This document shows, one piece after another, positions 45,983 to 55,611 of a DNA stretch of 64,000 nt (its first letter is position 1; each line of letters starts with the position of its first letter). The position numbers and the translations under genes were made by a program. The DNA is from Acetobacter sacchari (GTDB taxonomy: Bacteria; Pseudomonadota; Alphaproteobacteria; Acetobacterales; Acetobacteraceae): the NCBI RefSeq assembly GCF_017377715.1, contig NZ_JAFVMF010000005.1:186001-250000 (forward strand), given 5' to 3'. The notes beneath the pieces were generated by a model. That model did no database searches. It was not told the origin of the DNA and was given only the letters and a program-made list of their open reading frames with translations.

Positions 45983-47542
45983 ATGATGTATTACAGTCGG
46001 CTCAGGATGCTTTCGGTTGTCGGGGTCTGCCTCCTCGGCCTCGTGCTCTGCGCCCCCAATTTCATGCAACGTCCGCTTCCGTCGATGCCGTGGCGCCAGA
46101 TTCATCTCGGGCTGGATCTGCGCGGCGGGTCATACCTGCTGATGCAGGTCGATCTGAAGTCTCTCGCCAAAGACCGGCTGCAGTCGCTTTCCGACGGCGT
46201 GCGTCAGGCGCTTCTGGCCGATGGGCTGGGTTATCGCGACATCCGGGTGGAGGTGCAGAAGCAGCAGGTCACCTTCACCCCGCGCGATCCCTCCGAGCGC
46301 GACCGCGACGTAAAAACGCTCGACGCGATGCCGCGCGTGGTTCCGAATGAGTTCAGCGTCGCCAGCCAGCCGGACGGGTCCATAGCGCTTACTCTGTCGC
46401 CCGATGCGATGAAACTGCGCGCGCAGGACGCCGTGACGCAGTCCATCGAGATTGTTCGCCGTCGTATCGACGCGACGGGCGCAATCGATCCGGAGATCAC
46501 GCGCCAGGGCGATGACCGTATTGTTGTAGAGCTTCCCGGCGTCAGTGATCCCGAGCGCGTCAAGGCGCTGCTGGGGACCACGGCGCGCATGACCTTCCGA
46601 TTGGTGGATGAGAGCGCTGGCGCCGGTCAGATCGCGCCGGCGGGTGCGACCATGTTGCCGGATATGGACGCAGGCGGGCAGATGCTGGCCGTTCGCGATC
46701 ATATCGAGGTCGACGGCGCGGACCTGACCAACGCCGGCGCGACGACGGATCAGCAGACCGGTGGCTGGGCCGTCAGCTTCTCGCTGGACTCTGTCGGGAC
46801 CCGCGCGTTCGCGAACGTGACGCAGGCCAATGTTGGTCGCCGTTTCGCGATTGTGCTCGACGACAAGGTGATCGAGGCGCCGGTCATTCACACGGCGATC
46901 ACAGGCGGCAATGGCCTGATCACTGGCAATTTCGACGCCGCCAAGGCGACAGATCTGGCGCTTTTGCTGAAAGCGGGCGCGCTGCCGGTTCCTTTGACGG
47001 TGATGGAGGAGCGTTCGATCGGTCCTTCGCTCGGCGCTGATTCGATCCGCGCTGGCGCGATCAGTCTGGGCGTCGGGTTCTTCTTCGTGATCGCCTTCAT
47101 GGCGCTGTTCTATGGGCGGTTCGGTTGGTACGCGAATGTCGCGTTGCTGGCCAACCTCGTGCTGATGGCCGCTATCCTGTCGCTGTTCGAGGCGACGCTG
47201 ACGCTGCCGGGTATGGCGGGAATGCTGCTCACGCTCGGTATGGCGGTCGACGCCAATATCCTGATCATCGAACGCATCCGCGAAGAAATCGGTCGTGGTC
47301 GCTCGGCCCTGGCTGCGATGCAGGCGGGGTTCGAGCGCGCGACCTCCACCATTGTCGACAGTAACGCCACGGCGCTGCTGGCCCACGTCATGCTGTTCGT
47401 GTTCGGAACGGGGCCGGTGCGCGGTTTCGCGCTGACGATCACGATCGGCATCGTGACCACATTGTTCACGACACTCATGCTGTCGCGGCTCCTGATGGTG
47501 CGCTGGTACGCGCTCCGCCGTCCCACCACCCTGCCGGTCTGA
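45983..47542 (+). CDS. secD: Protein translocase subunit SecD
   Basis: A 519-residue inner-membrane protein that uses the proton motive force to complete export through SecYEG. N-terminal membrane segment LSVVGVCLLGLVLCAPN, then the large periplasmic P1 domain starting with HLGLDLRGGSYLLMQVD, and DPERVKALLGTTARMTFRLV. The C-terminal half has five membrane segments with the conserved SLGADSIRAGAISLGVGFFF and GMAVDANILIIERIREEIGRG. secF follows after 14 bases. Confidence 0.97.
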   Translation: MMYYSRLRMLSVVGVCLLGLVLCAPNFMQRPLPSMPWRQIHLGLDLRGGSYLLMQVDLKSLAKDRLQSLSDGVRQALLADGLGYRDIRVEVQKQQVTFTPRDPSERDRDVKTLDAMPRVVPNEFSVASQPDGSIALTLSPDAMKLRAQDAVTQSIEIVRRRIDATGAIDPEITRQGDDRIVVELPGVSDPERVKALLGTTARMTFRLVDESAGAGQIAPAGATMLPDMDAGGQMLAVRDHIEVDGADLTNAGATTDQQTGGWAVSFSLDSVGTRAFANVTQANVGRRFAIVLDDKVIEAPVIHTAITGGNGLITGNFDAAKATDLALLLKAGALPVPLTVMEERSIGPSLGADSIRAGAISLGVGFFFVIAFMALFYGRFGWYANVALLANLVLMAAILSLFEATLTLPGMAGMLLTLGMAVDANILIIERIREEIGRGRSALAAMQAGFERATSTIVDSNATALLAHVMLFVFGTGPVRGFALTITIGIVTTLFTTLMLSRLLMVRWYALRRPTTLPV

Positions 47543-47556
47543 GCGGAAAGCGCGCC

Positions 47557-48489
47557 ATGTTCGAACGTCCCCTGCTGCGTTTCGTCCGCAGCGACACCAA
47601 GATCAACTTCATGCGCGGCCGCTTCGCCGGATTGGCGACGTCGGCGGTATTGTCGCTGATCTCGCTCGCGCTGTTTTTCCATCCCGGCCTTACCCTCGGG
47701 CTCGATTTCAAAGGCGGGATCGTGGTCGAGGCAAAGACCAACGGTCCGGCCGACTTCGCGAAGATAAGGGCGGCTCTGGCGGCCCATAACGTGTCGACCG
47801 GCGGCGTGCAGGCGTTCGGTGGTCCGGACGATGTGCTGATCCGTCTGGAAGCGGACAAGAACACCGATACGAACGCCGTCGTGGATCAGGTGCGTCACGC
47901 CGTGGCTGAGGCGCAGCCGGGTGCTACGGTCGTGCGCGCGGACGCCGTGGGCGCGTCCGTGTCGGCGGAGCTGTTCCGCAACGGCATGCTGGCTCTGGGG
48001 CTCAGTCTGTTGATGATCCTGGGCTATATCTGGTTCCGCTTCGAGTGGGAGTTCGCGTTGAGCGCCGTCGTCACGCTGGTGCTCGACCTGACGAAGACGG
48101 TCGGGTTCCTCGTGCTGACGCATTTCGAGTTCGATCTCGTCATGGTCGCGGCGATCCTGACGATCCTCGGCTACTCCACCAACGACAAGGTGGTGGTCTA
48201 TGACCGGGTGCGTGAAAATCTTCGTAAATATCGAACCATGCCGCTGCGCGAACTGATCGATCTGTCGATCAACGAGACGTTGAACCGCACGTTGGGAACG
48301 TCTTCGACCGTGTTCCTCGCGGCGCTTCCGCTGGCGCTGTTCGGCGGCGCGACGTTGTCCGGCTTTGCCTGGGTCATGTTGTTCGGAATCGTGGTCGGAA
48401 CCTCATCCTCGATCTTTATCGCTGCGCCGTTGCTGCTTCTGTTGGGTGAGAAGCGTCTGCGCAAAGACGTTCGTCCGCCGTCTGCATAA
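47557..48489 (+). CDS. secF: Protein translocase subunit SecF
   Basis: A 310-residue partner of SecD with six membrane segments. Motifs: FAGLATSAVLSLISLAL, LTLGLDFKGGIVVEAKT, DAVGASVSAELFRNGMLALG and TILGYSTNDKVVVYDRVRENLRK, and the last segments around TSSTVFLAALPLALFGG. Same-strand operon with secD. Confidence 0.97.
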   Translation: MFERPLLRFVRSDTKINFMRGRFAGLATSAVLSLISLALFFHPGLTLGLDFKGGIVVEAKTNGPADFAKIRAALAAHNVSTGGVQAFGGPDDVLIRLEADKNTDTNAVVDQVRHAVAEAQPGATVVRADAVGASVSAELFRNGMLALGLSLLMILGYIWFRFEWEFALSAVVTLVLDLTKTVGFLVLTHFEFDLVMVAAILTILGYSTNDKVVVYDRVRENLRKYRTMPLRELIDLSINETLNRTLGTSSTVFLAALPLALFGGATLSGFAWVMLFGIVVGTSSSIFIAAPLLLLLGEKRLRKDVRPPSA

Positions 48490-48914
48490 CGACCACAGGG
48501 CGGATTTTTCGGTCAGCTGCTTCGTTAGCCGGTGAGTGAGAGGCGATCTCGCCCTTCATCAGGAGGAGGCAGGTGGAGAAGCCCGTCAGGACAAAGAAAA
48601 GCGCCTGAGATATGCGCGGATGAGGGGGCGAGTCTGTCCCCCGTCATACGTCCACTGCTTCAGAAGAAAATGGCGCGTGTTTCCGGCTCGCAAGCATGCA
48701 GCATTCGACGCGCAAGCGGTTCTTCAGCCAGCCACAGATTTATGTGATCGCGTGCCGACGAGAGCACCTCGCTACCTTTTAGAGAAGGGGGGTATAGCTC
48801 GGAGGGACGCGTCTCGGCACGGTGCTGCACACTGTTCAGTATTGCTGCACCGAAGAGCGCAAGCGTCCTCTCAAGACCATTCTCGCTCGCGGATCGATGT
48901 GACCCGGAGCGATT
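48490..48914. other. Region after secF without an intact gene
   Basis: About 425 bases. On the minus strand, the frame of the lipoprotein gene continues for 84 sense codons after its TAG (48917-48915) to a TGA at 48660. That stretch is protein-like (TLALFGAAILNSVQ, HINLWLAEEPLARRM) but has no ATG or ribosome binding site of its own. It could be a decayed 3' end of the lipoprotein gene. Confidence 0.35.
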
Positions 48915-49253
48915 CTAGTGCGAAGCGGGGAGATCTTTAGGTTCAACGCGAGCGAGAAGCACCTGAATATCTTCTCTCGCTGTCTTAAGATGAGATGCGT
49001 CCGGTCGCCCTGTCGCCGCGACGACGGCGAGCAGGGCTGACCGATCTTCCATCACGACAGCAGGCAACTGATCGGCTGGTATCGCGCCAGACATCACGCC
49101 GCCGCGGACCATGCCGTGAACGATCAGGTACGTGTAGATCAGGTTGTGGGGATTAGGCGCAAGAGAGAGCGTCGGTTGCGCTGCCTGACATCCGCCGAGA
49201 GAAGCAAGGCTTGCGGCGGCGAAGGAAACCCGGAGGAAGCGAGAGAACGTCAT
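48915..49253 (-). CDS. Small predicted lipoprotein, function unknown
   Basis: A 112-residue protein. From ATG 49253 it has a lipoprotein signal (FLRVSFAAASLASLGGC, lipobox LGGC with Cys at about residue 22). The mature part is helical (NLIYTYLIVHGMVRGGVM, MEDRSALLAVVAATG) and ends with the amber codon TAG. The frame can be extended upstream to ATG 49310. No ribosome binding site is obvious for either. I do not recognise the family. It lies downstream of mscL on the same strand. Confidence 0.6.
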   Translation of the reverse strand: MTFSRFLRVSFAAASLASLGGCQAAQPTLSLAPNPHNLIYTYLIVHGMVRGGVMSGAIPADQLPAVVMEDRSALLAVVAATGRPDASHLKTAREDIQVLLARVEPKDLPASH

Positions 49254-49390
49254 AAGGTGACGATACGCGATCCATCGCTCATGAGCGAGACGGCGCTTTA
49301 ATAGAAACATGCCGCAGGCTGAGCGAACCGTCTGTGGATGTGTGACGGGAGCGGCGCCTGGCCGCTCCCTTCCATAGACGTTTCGGCGTT

Positions 49391-49852
49391 TCAGGAGCGC
49401 GGCTGTTTCGCGAGCAGATCGCGGATGTCTTCAAGCAGGACTTCGCTCTTGCTCGGGGCAGGAGGCGCAGCAGGGGCTTCTTCCTCCCGAACGTGCATCT
49501 TGGTCAGGATGCGCACGAGCCAGAAAATAACCAGCGCGACGATCAGGAACTGGATGACCGCGTTGGCGAACAGGCCGTAGTTGAGGGTGACGGCGCCTGC
49601 TTTCTGGGCCTCCGCCAGGGTCGGCTCGACTGGTCCCTTGATGGTCCAGAAGAGGTTGCTGAAATCGATACCGCCGATAGCCAGACCGATGACCGGGTTG
49701 AAGATATCTTTGACGAGGCTGTTGACGATCGCGGTGAACGCGGCGCCGATGATCACACCGACCGCCAGATCGACGACATTGCCGCGCATGATGAAGGCCT
49801 TGAATTCGCCTAACCAGCCGGGGGTGTGCACTCGCAGTTTCGATTCAGCCAT
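49391..49852 (-). CDS. mscL: Large-conductance mechanosensitive channel protein
   Basis: A 153-residue inner-membrane channel that opens under high membrane tension during osmotic downshift. The N-terminal EFKAFIMRGNVVDLAVGVIIGAAFTAIVNSLV is the pore helix; the second membrane helix is FANAVIQFLIVALVIFWLV, with a periplasmic loop between. The C-terminal helix (SEVLLEDIRDLLAK) completes it. GAGG lies seven bases before the ATG. Confidence 0.96.
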   Translation of the reverse strand: MAESKLRVHTPGWLGEFKAFIMRGNVVDLAVGVIIGAAFTAIVNSLVKDIFNPVIGLAIGGIDFSNLFWTIKGPVEPTLAEAQKAGAVTLNYGLFANAVIQFLIVALVIFWLVRILTKMHVREEEAPAAPPAPSKSEVLLEDIRDLLAKQPRS

Positions 49853-50139
49853 AATATCCTCGGGTTATGTTCAGCGCGGGGGGCTATCGATTACTGGTTT
49901 GTGATCCCGCCTTGCGCCACGTCTACAAGACAAGGCCCGTCTGTGGAAGAACAAGTTGCGCTCATCCACGTCTGTAACAGCATTGAAATTACAGGATTAA
50001 AGGGCGGTTCTGGCATTGCGGACAGATACCGGAGCATAACGTGACGACGAAGGTTTCGTTTCATGGGCGGTCACTCTTTTTATCGACCGTGAGCAGGCGT
50101 TGCCCGTCAGGGCGGGATGGTTTATAGCGCTTGCTCTTC
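49853..50139. other. Intergenic region between divergent mscL and rpmE
   Basis: About 290 bases without a gene. It holds the mscL promoter on the minus strand and the rpmE leader or an upstream short transcript on the plus strand. Confidence 0.4.
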
Positions 50140-50166
50140 GCCCCGGTCGGCATCGGGGCATTTTTT
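50140..50166 (+). terminator. Terminator-like hairpin in the rpmE leader
   Basis: A 6-bp GC-only stem (gccccg 50140-50145 with cggggc 50154-50159), an 8-base loop and TTTTTT (50161-50166). The rpmE ribosome binding site begins at once (cagga) and the ATG is at 50180. It may be an attenuator for rpmE or the end of a short upstream transcript. Confidence 0.65.
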
Positions 50167-50179
50167 CAGGAATGAAACG

Positions 50180-50407
50180 ATGAAGCCCGGAATTCACCCC
50201 GACTACCACGAAATCAACATCATCATGACCGATGGCACGGAGTACAAGACGCACTCCTGCATGGGCAAGGCTGGCGACACGCTCCGCCTCGACATCGACC
50301 CGAAGTCCCACCCGGCGTGGACCGGCGTGCAGCGTATGATGGACACGGGTGGTCAGGTCGCGAAGTTCAACAAGCGCTTTGCTGGCATCGGCACGCGCTC
50401 CAAGTAA
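50180..50407 (+). CDS. rpmE: 50S ribosomal protein L31 (zinc-free type)
   Basis: A 75-residue L31. Start at ATG 50180 ([14 protein letters not shown]) with CAGGA upstream. The conserved [20 protein letters not shown] match L31. The two CxxC pairs of the zinc-binding form are missing (one Cys only), so this is the zinc-independent version common in alphaproteobacteria. Single-gene transcript ending in a strong terminator. Confidence 0.95.
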   Translation: MKPGIHPDYHEINIIMTDGTEYKTHSCMGKAGDTLRLDIDPKSHPAWTGVQRMMDTGGQVAKFNKRFAGIGTRSK

Positions 50408-50713
50408 GCGCAACAGCCAGTCTGCTCCATGCCTTCCGGGCGTGGTTTGGAACCCGCCTCTACAGAGGCGGGTTTTTTATTTCTCTTTACTAACGATCGT
50501 TGGCCACGTCGTTTCGCATGTTTATGCAAAAAATCGCCAAATGAGCCCGATGTTTTTTTATAAAGTATTTTAAAAGGCAGAGATGGTTGGCTGGTTGACG
50601 GCCAACGCCGGGCTGGACCCATATCCGTTCATACTGGTTCACGGATGTGAATCTAATTCATTGTTTACAGGCGCATTGCTCCACGAGACGATTCCGTCTG
50701 ACGGGGTAATGCC
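50408..50713. other. Intergenic region between convergent rpmE and the efflux operon
   Basis: Contains the rpmE terminator, then about 230 bases of AT-rich sequence (TTTTTTTATAAAGTATTTT around 50560) with no gene seen. Confidence 0.4.
50451..50478 (+). terminator. Rho-independent terminator of rpmE
   Basis: Perfect inverted repeat aacccgcctct / agaggcgggtt (50451-50461 with 50464-50474) followed by six T, 43 bases after the rpmE stop. Confidence 0.93.
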
Positions 50714-52264
50714 CTAGTTTTTGTCCTTCTGTATGAAAGACGGCAGGAGGGGGTTATCGGTCTGCATCGAGCCCTTGCTCGGCAGCGAAGCCGCGTCCCA
50801 ACCGCCGCCCAGATCCCCGATCAGATTGACCGAATCGACGATACGGCTTTGCTGGATGGAAAGAGCCGTTTCAGCGTTGGAGAGCGCGGTAACTTCCGAG
50901 GTCACCACGGTCGTGTAGATTTCCGTTCCCGCCAGATACTGGTTCATCGAGACGGTGACGGCCTTGTTCGCAGCGTCCAGCGCGATCTGCTGCTGTTTCG
51001 CCTGATCGGCCAGAATGCGCAGGTTCGACAACTGGTCTTCCACGCCTTGCAGCGCGGTCAGGACGGTCTGACGGTATGTCGCCGTATACAAGTCGTAATT
51101 GGCGTTGGCTTCGTGGACGGCGGCTGTGCGCGAGCCGCCCTCGAACAGGGTTTCCGAGGCGGATGCGCCAAGCGCCCAGATCCGGTTGGCGACCTGCACC
51201 AGAGCGCCCACCGGATCGCCGCTGTAGGAGTAGGACGCGCTCAGTGTGATGGTCGGGAAGAACGCGGCGATCGCGGCGCCGATCTGTGCGTTGTATTCCT
51301 CCATCCGTCGTTCCGCCGCCGCCACATCAGGGCGGCGTTGCAGCAGAACGGCAGGAACGCTGACCGGAACGGCGGGAATATCGCGAGGCAGCGCGCCGGC
51401 AGGGATGCTGAGGTTGGCGGGCGCTTCTCCGGCGTAGACCGCAATGGCGTGTTCATACTGGGCGCGCGTGACGCCCGTCTGAATCTCGTTGGCCCGCGTT
51501 TGCTCGAGCTGGGTTTTGGCCTGAAGTAGAGAGGTCGGATCGACCGTGCCCGCGTCGAACTGATTCTGCGTAATCTGAAGAGAGCGTTCGTAAAACAGCA
51601 CGTTTCGGTGCAGTAGGTCACGCAGACTGTCCTGATAACGCAGGTTGAAATAAGCGACGGCGAGATCGATCTGGTATTCGAGCTTTGCGTTCGCCAGATC
51701 CGCGGCCGAGGCCTGCGCCTCCGTCACCTGAGCCTGAATTTGCCGTCTGATCTTTCCCCATACGTCCAAATCCCAACTGGCCGTTGGTCCAAAAGCATAG
51801 GTGTTTCTCGTCGAGCCGGAGCTGTATTGCGTGCCGGTGCTGGATGTGGCTGTGCCGCCCTGGCTATTTCGGTTGAAGCTGACCGATGTGCTGAGCGTCG
51901 GATAAAGCTGCGCGCGTATGGCGTTGATTGCCGCCCGGGCTTCCCGGTAGCGCGCTTCGTATTCGGCGACGTTCTGGTTGTTGATGGAGACACGCTCTTC
52001 GAGGCTGTTCAGAAGAGGATCGCGGTAAACCTCCCACCATTTGCCCTTGGGCGCGCTGGCCAGAGACGGCGTGGCGTATGTCCATCCGGAAGCGGGACGA
52101 AGCTCCTTGAACTGGGGAGAGATGATTGCCGCCGGACGCTTGTAGTTTGGTCCCACCATGCAGCCGCCCAACGTCAGCGGGGCCAGCAGAACGGCCGGAA
52201 GGCCTCGCTTGCCGTAGTGGCGGAGCAGGGCGGCGGGGCGGGGAGATGGGCGTGGAGTCTTCAT
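50714..52264 (-). CDS. Efflux outer-membrane factor lipoprotein (NodT/OprM family)
   Basis: A 516-residue outer-membrane channel of a tripartite efflux pump. A lipoprotein signal ends in LTLGGC (Cys35), followed by the family start MVGPNYKRP. Two repeats of the OEP domain follow: one with SINNQNVAEYEARYREARAAI and LYPTLSTSVSFNRN, one with RRPDVAAAERRMEEYNAQIGAA and FFPTITLSASYSYSGD. It starts 5 bases after the mdtC-like permease gene, so it is the fourth gene of the operon. No terminator is obvious after it. Confidence 0.92.
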   Translation of the reverse strand: MKTPRPSPRPAALLRHYGKRGLPAVLLAPLTLGGCMVGPNYKRPAAIISPQFKELRPASGWTYATPSLASAPKGKWWEVYRDPLLNSLEERVSINNQNVAEYEARYREARAAINAIRAQLYPTLSTSVSFNRNSQGGTATSSTGTQYSSGSTRNTYAFGPTASWDLDVWGKIRRQIQAQVTEAQASAADLANAKLEYQIDLAVAYFNLRYQDSLRDLLHRNVLFYERSLQITQNQFDAGTVDPTSLLQAKTQLEQTRANEIQTGVTRAQYEHAIAVYAGEAPANLSIPAGALPRDIPAVPVSVPAVLLQRRPDVAAAERRMEEYNAQIGAAIAAFFPTITLSASYSYSGDPVGALVQVANRIWALGASASETLFEGGSRTAAVHEANANYDLYTATYRQTVLTALQGVEDQLSNLRILADQAKQQQIALDAANKAVTVSMNQYLAGTEIYTTVVTSEVTALSNAETALSIQQSRIVDSVNLIGDLGGGWDAASLPSKGSMQTDNPLLPSFIQKDKN

Positions 52265-52269
52265 CCGCG

Positions 52270-55200
52270 TCAGGCGTCCTGAGGCTTGGTGTGGAATGGG
52301 GGAATCTTGCGGGGCTGACGCCTGAAACGCAGCGCCAGCCGATCCAGCGTCAGATAGATGACCGGCGTCGTGTAGAGCGTCAGCGCCTGACTGACCAGCA
52401 GCCCGCCGACAATGGCGATACCGAGCGGACGACGCATTTCCGAGCCGTAGCCGTTACCGAACACAAGAGGCAACGCGCCGAGCGCGGCGGCGAGTGACGT
52501 CATCATGATCGGTCGGAAACGAAGGATGCAGGCCGTGTGAATCGCCTCGTACGGGGAGCAGCCGGTTTCGCGCTCGGCGTTGATGGCGAAATCGACCAGC
52601 ATGATTGCGTTTTTCTTCACGATGCCGATCAGCAGAATTACGCCGATCATGGCGATCAGAGAAAAATCCTCGCCGAAAACCTGCAAGGCGAGCAGGGCGC
52701 CGACGCCTGCCGACGGCAGGGTGGACAGGATCGTGATCGGATGGATGTAGCTCTCATACAGCACGCCGAGCACGACATAGACGGCGGCCAGAGATGCGGC
52801 GATCAGGATCGGTTCGTTGTTGACCGATTTCTGAAACTGCGCCGCGTTTCCAGCGAAACTGCCGTGAACTGAGGACGGGGCGTGCAGGGAGACCATTTCG
52901 CTGTCGATGATCTGCACGGCCTTGCTGAGAGCTACGCCTTTGGCGAGGTTGAAGGAAATGGTGGTGGCGACGGACTGCCCGTCATGATTGACTGACAGGG
53001 CGGTGGTCGCCGGATAGATATTCGTGATGAAGGTCAGCGGAATCATGGATTCCGAACTGGTGGAGACGGCGGACCCGGTTGACGTGCCGCTGCCGCCGGA
53101 AATGCTGTTCTGGATCTGGTTCGCGAAATTCTTGGCGCTCACGCTTGCCGCAGTGCTGGTGGAAGTGCTCGAGGAACTTGTCGAGGTGCGCACGCGGATC
53201 GTATTCGACGCCGTGCCTCCGCCTGCAGTGCCGCCGGAGGCGCTGACCCACATCTGGTGGATCGTGTTCGGATCCTGCCAGAACGATGGCGCAGCTTCCA
53301 TTACGACGCGATACTGGTTGAGCCGGTTGTAGATGATCGACGCCGCGCGCTGTCCGAACGCGTCGTAGAGCGTGTTAGAGATCAATTGAGGCGTGATCTG
53401 CATACGTGACGATGTGTCACGGTCGATTTGCGTGACGACCGCCGATCCGCCCTGCTGGATATCGGATGAGAGATCGAGAATTTCCGGGTGGCGGCGCAGA
53501 CGCGCGATCAGCTTGGGCGTTATGGAGTAGAGTTCCGTCGCGGAATCCCCTTCAAGGGTGTACTGATAGGCGGCGTTGCTCTGACGCGCGCCCATCCGGA
53601 TTCCTCCCGGCTCCATCAGGAAGAAACGTGCGCCGACAAGGTTGCTCACCCTGTCGTCGATCCGCTGGATCAGGCTTTCGACGGGCCCACGCTGGCTCTT
53701 GTCGGTCAGTTGCAAAAAGAGATTTGCTTGATTGGATGAACCCCGTCCACCGAGAAATCCGGCGATGCTTTGGACATCTTTTTCCTTCATCGCCGCAGTT
53801 TCCGCGATGTCGATTTTTTCCTTCATGGCGGAGAAGGAGATGGACTGATCGCCCATCAGATGCCCCATGAGCATCCCGGTGTCTTCAGTCGGGAAGAAAC
53901 CTTTCGGCATGCTGACGAACAGTGCGCCCATGAGCACGATGGTGAGGGGCAGAGAGAGCATCACAAGGCGCGTGTGTCGCAACGCCACTTCCAGCGTCCG
54001 GGCGTAGCCCGACGCCATCGCCGTTACGCCTCTCTCGGAGAAATCGCCCAGCCATCGCCCGATGCGGCTTATCGTCGAAACATTGCGGGGCGCAGTATGG
54101 ACGGAAGCATCAGCCGGGACCGTGCCGTGCGCATGTGGCTTGAGCAGGCGGGAGGCCATCATCGGCGTAAGGGAGAGAGACAGCAGCATTGAGACGACGA
54201 TCGTGATCGAGATCGTCATCGCCAGTTCGTGGAACAGGCGCCCCGCGACCCCACCCAACATCAGGATCGGCAGGAATACGGCGATCAGAGAGACGGATAT
54301 GGAGATCACCGTGAATGCGACTTCCTCAGCTCCCTGCTGCGCGGCTGCGCGCGGGGACATGCCGCTTTCGATATGCCGAGCGATATTCTCCAGAACGACG
54401 ATGGCGTCGTCCACCACGAAACCGGTCGAAACGGTCAGCGCCATCAACGACATATTGTCGAGCGAAAAACCCAGCAACCGCATGACGGCGAATGTCGCGA
54501 TAATCGACGTCGGGACGACGATGGCCGGGATAAGGGTCATGCGCACCGAGCGCAGGAAGACGAACGTCACGAGGATGACCAGCACGACGCCGATAACCAG
54601 CGTCATCTGCGTGTCAGCCAACGCCGCGCGAATGGTCAACGACCGGTCAAGACCGATATGCAACGCGACATCAGGAGGGAGAGCTTCCTGCAGCATAGGA
54701 AGCATGGTCTTGATCTGATCGATCGTGTGAATGACGTTGGCGCCGGCCTGCGGGAAGACCACGCCGATCACGGCCGGTTGGCGGTTGAAGAAGCCGGCGT
54801 TACGCAGATCTTCCACGCCGTCATGCACGTCGGCGACGTCGGACAGGCGAACAGCCCGACCATTGCGGTAGGCGACGACAAGATCACGATAGGCCTGAGC
54901 GTCCCGAGCCTGATCGTTGGTGTCCAGAGTGAAGCGCAGGCCGTTCTGGTCGATGATTCCCTTGGGACTGTGAGCGTTGGCGGAGGCAAGCGCAGCGCGG
55001 ACGTCCTCGAAACCGATGCCGTATTGGAAGAGCGCCAGGGGGTTCATCTCCACCCGCACGGCAGGCAGTGCGCTGCCGCCGATCTCGACTTCTCCGACTC
55101 CCTTCACTTGCGACAGATGCTGTTGCAACACATTGCTGGCGATGTCGTACAGCACCGCCTGCGTGCGCGTCGGCGATGTCAGGGCCAGAATCAGGATCGG

Positions 55201-55611
55201 CGCGCCGTTGGGATTCGCCTTGAAATAACTTGGGTTTTGCCTGAGTGACGTTGGGAGATCCGCGTGCGCCGCTTGCAGCGCAGCCTCGACGTCTCGCGCC
55301 GCGCCGTCGATGTCGCGGGAAAGCGCGAACTGCAATGTGATTCTGACCTGATTTTGCGTCGATTGCGACGTCATTTCGGTCAGGTCGGCGATCTGCCCTA
55401 GATGCCGCTCAAGAGGCGCGGCGACACTGCTGGCGACTTCTTCAGGCGAACCGCCCGGCTGGCGCGCCTGAACCTGAATAACGGGAAAATCGACGTTCGG
55501 CAGGTCCGAAACGGGCAGGGCGAGATAGCCGATCACGCCAGCGATGATCAGCGCCACGGTCATCAGCGTCGTAGCGACAGGTCGTTCGATGAAGATGCGA
55601 CAGGGACTCAT
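52270..55611 (-). CDS. mdtC: RND efflux permease, MdtC-like, with Ser/Thr-rich insertion
   Basis: A 1113-residue proton-driven inner-membrane exporter with twelve membrane segments in two halves. Start at ATG 55611 ([20 protein letters not shown]) overlaps the stop of the mini-ORF (ATGA); an ATG four codons earlier is also possible. Motifs: [44 protein letters not shown] (motif with the proton-relay Asp pair), FPTEDTGMLMGH, and [20 protein letters not shown]. Homologues are near 1030 residues; most of the excess is a low-complexity Ser/Thr/Gly stretch at 53035-53255 in the second periplasmic loop. Third efflux gene in the operon. Confidence 0.93.
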   Translation of the reverse strand: MSPCRIFIERPVATTLMTVALIIAGVIGYLALPVSDLPNVDFPVIQVQARQPGGSPEEVASSVAAPLERHLGQIADLTEMTSQSTQNQVRITLQFALSRDIDGAARDVEAALQAAHADLPTSLRQNPSYFKANPNGAPILILALTSPTRTQAVLYDIASNVLQQHLSQVKGVGEVEIGGSALPAVRVEMNPLALFQYGIGFEDVRAALASANAHSPKGIIDQNGLRFTLDTNDQARDAQAYRDLVVAYRNGRAVRLSDVADVHDGVEDLRNAGFFNRQPAVIGVVFPQAGANVIHTIDQIKTMLPMLQEALPPDVALHIGLDRSLTIRAALADTQMTLVIGVVLVILVTFVFLRSVRMTLIPAIVVPTSIIATFAVMRLLGFSLDNMSLMALTVSTGFVVDDAIVVLENIARHIESGMSPRAAAQQGAEEVAFTVISISVSLIAVFLPILMLGGVAGRLFHELAMTISITIVVSMLLSLSLTPMMASRLLKPHAHGTVPADASVHTAPRNVSTISRIGRWLGDFSERGVTAMASGYARTLEVALRHTRLVMLSLPLTIVLMGALFVSMPKGFFPTEDTGMLMGHLMGDQSISFSAMKEKIDIAETAAMKEKDVQSIAGFLGGRGSSNQANLFLQLTDKSQRGPVESLIQRIDDRVSNLVGARFFLMEPGGIRMGARQSNAAYQYTLEGDSATELYSITPKLIARLRRHPEILDLSSDIQQGGSAVVTQIDRDTSSRMQITPQLISNTLYDAFGQRAASIIYNRLNQYRVVMEAAPSFWQDPNTIHQMWVSASGGTAGGGTASNTIRVRTSTSSSSTSTSTAASVSAKNFANQIQNSISGGSGTSTGSAVSTSSESMIPLTFITNIYPATTALSVNHDGQSVATTISFNLAKGVALSKAVQIIDSEMVSLHAPSSVHGSFAGNAAQFQKSVNNEPILIAASLAAVYVVLGVLYESYIHPITILSTLPSAGVGALLALQVFGEDFSLIAMIGVILLIGIVKKNAIMLVDFAINAERETGCSPYEAIHTACILRFRPIMMTSLAAALGALPLVFGNGYGSEMRRPLGIAIVGGLLVSQALTLYTTPVIYLTLDRLALRFRRQPRKIPPFHTKPQDA

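Noticed and set aside
46130-47386. Minus-strand open frame opposite secD
   Set aside because: Arg/Gln/His-rich antisense of a complete secD gene.
54229-55248. Plus-strand open frame opposite mdtC
   Set aside because: Very His/Asp/Arg-rich shadow of an RND permease; no independent evidence.
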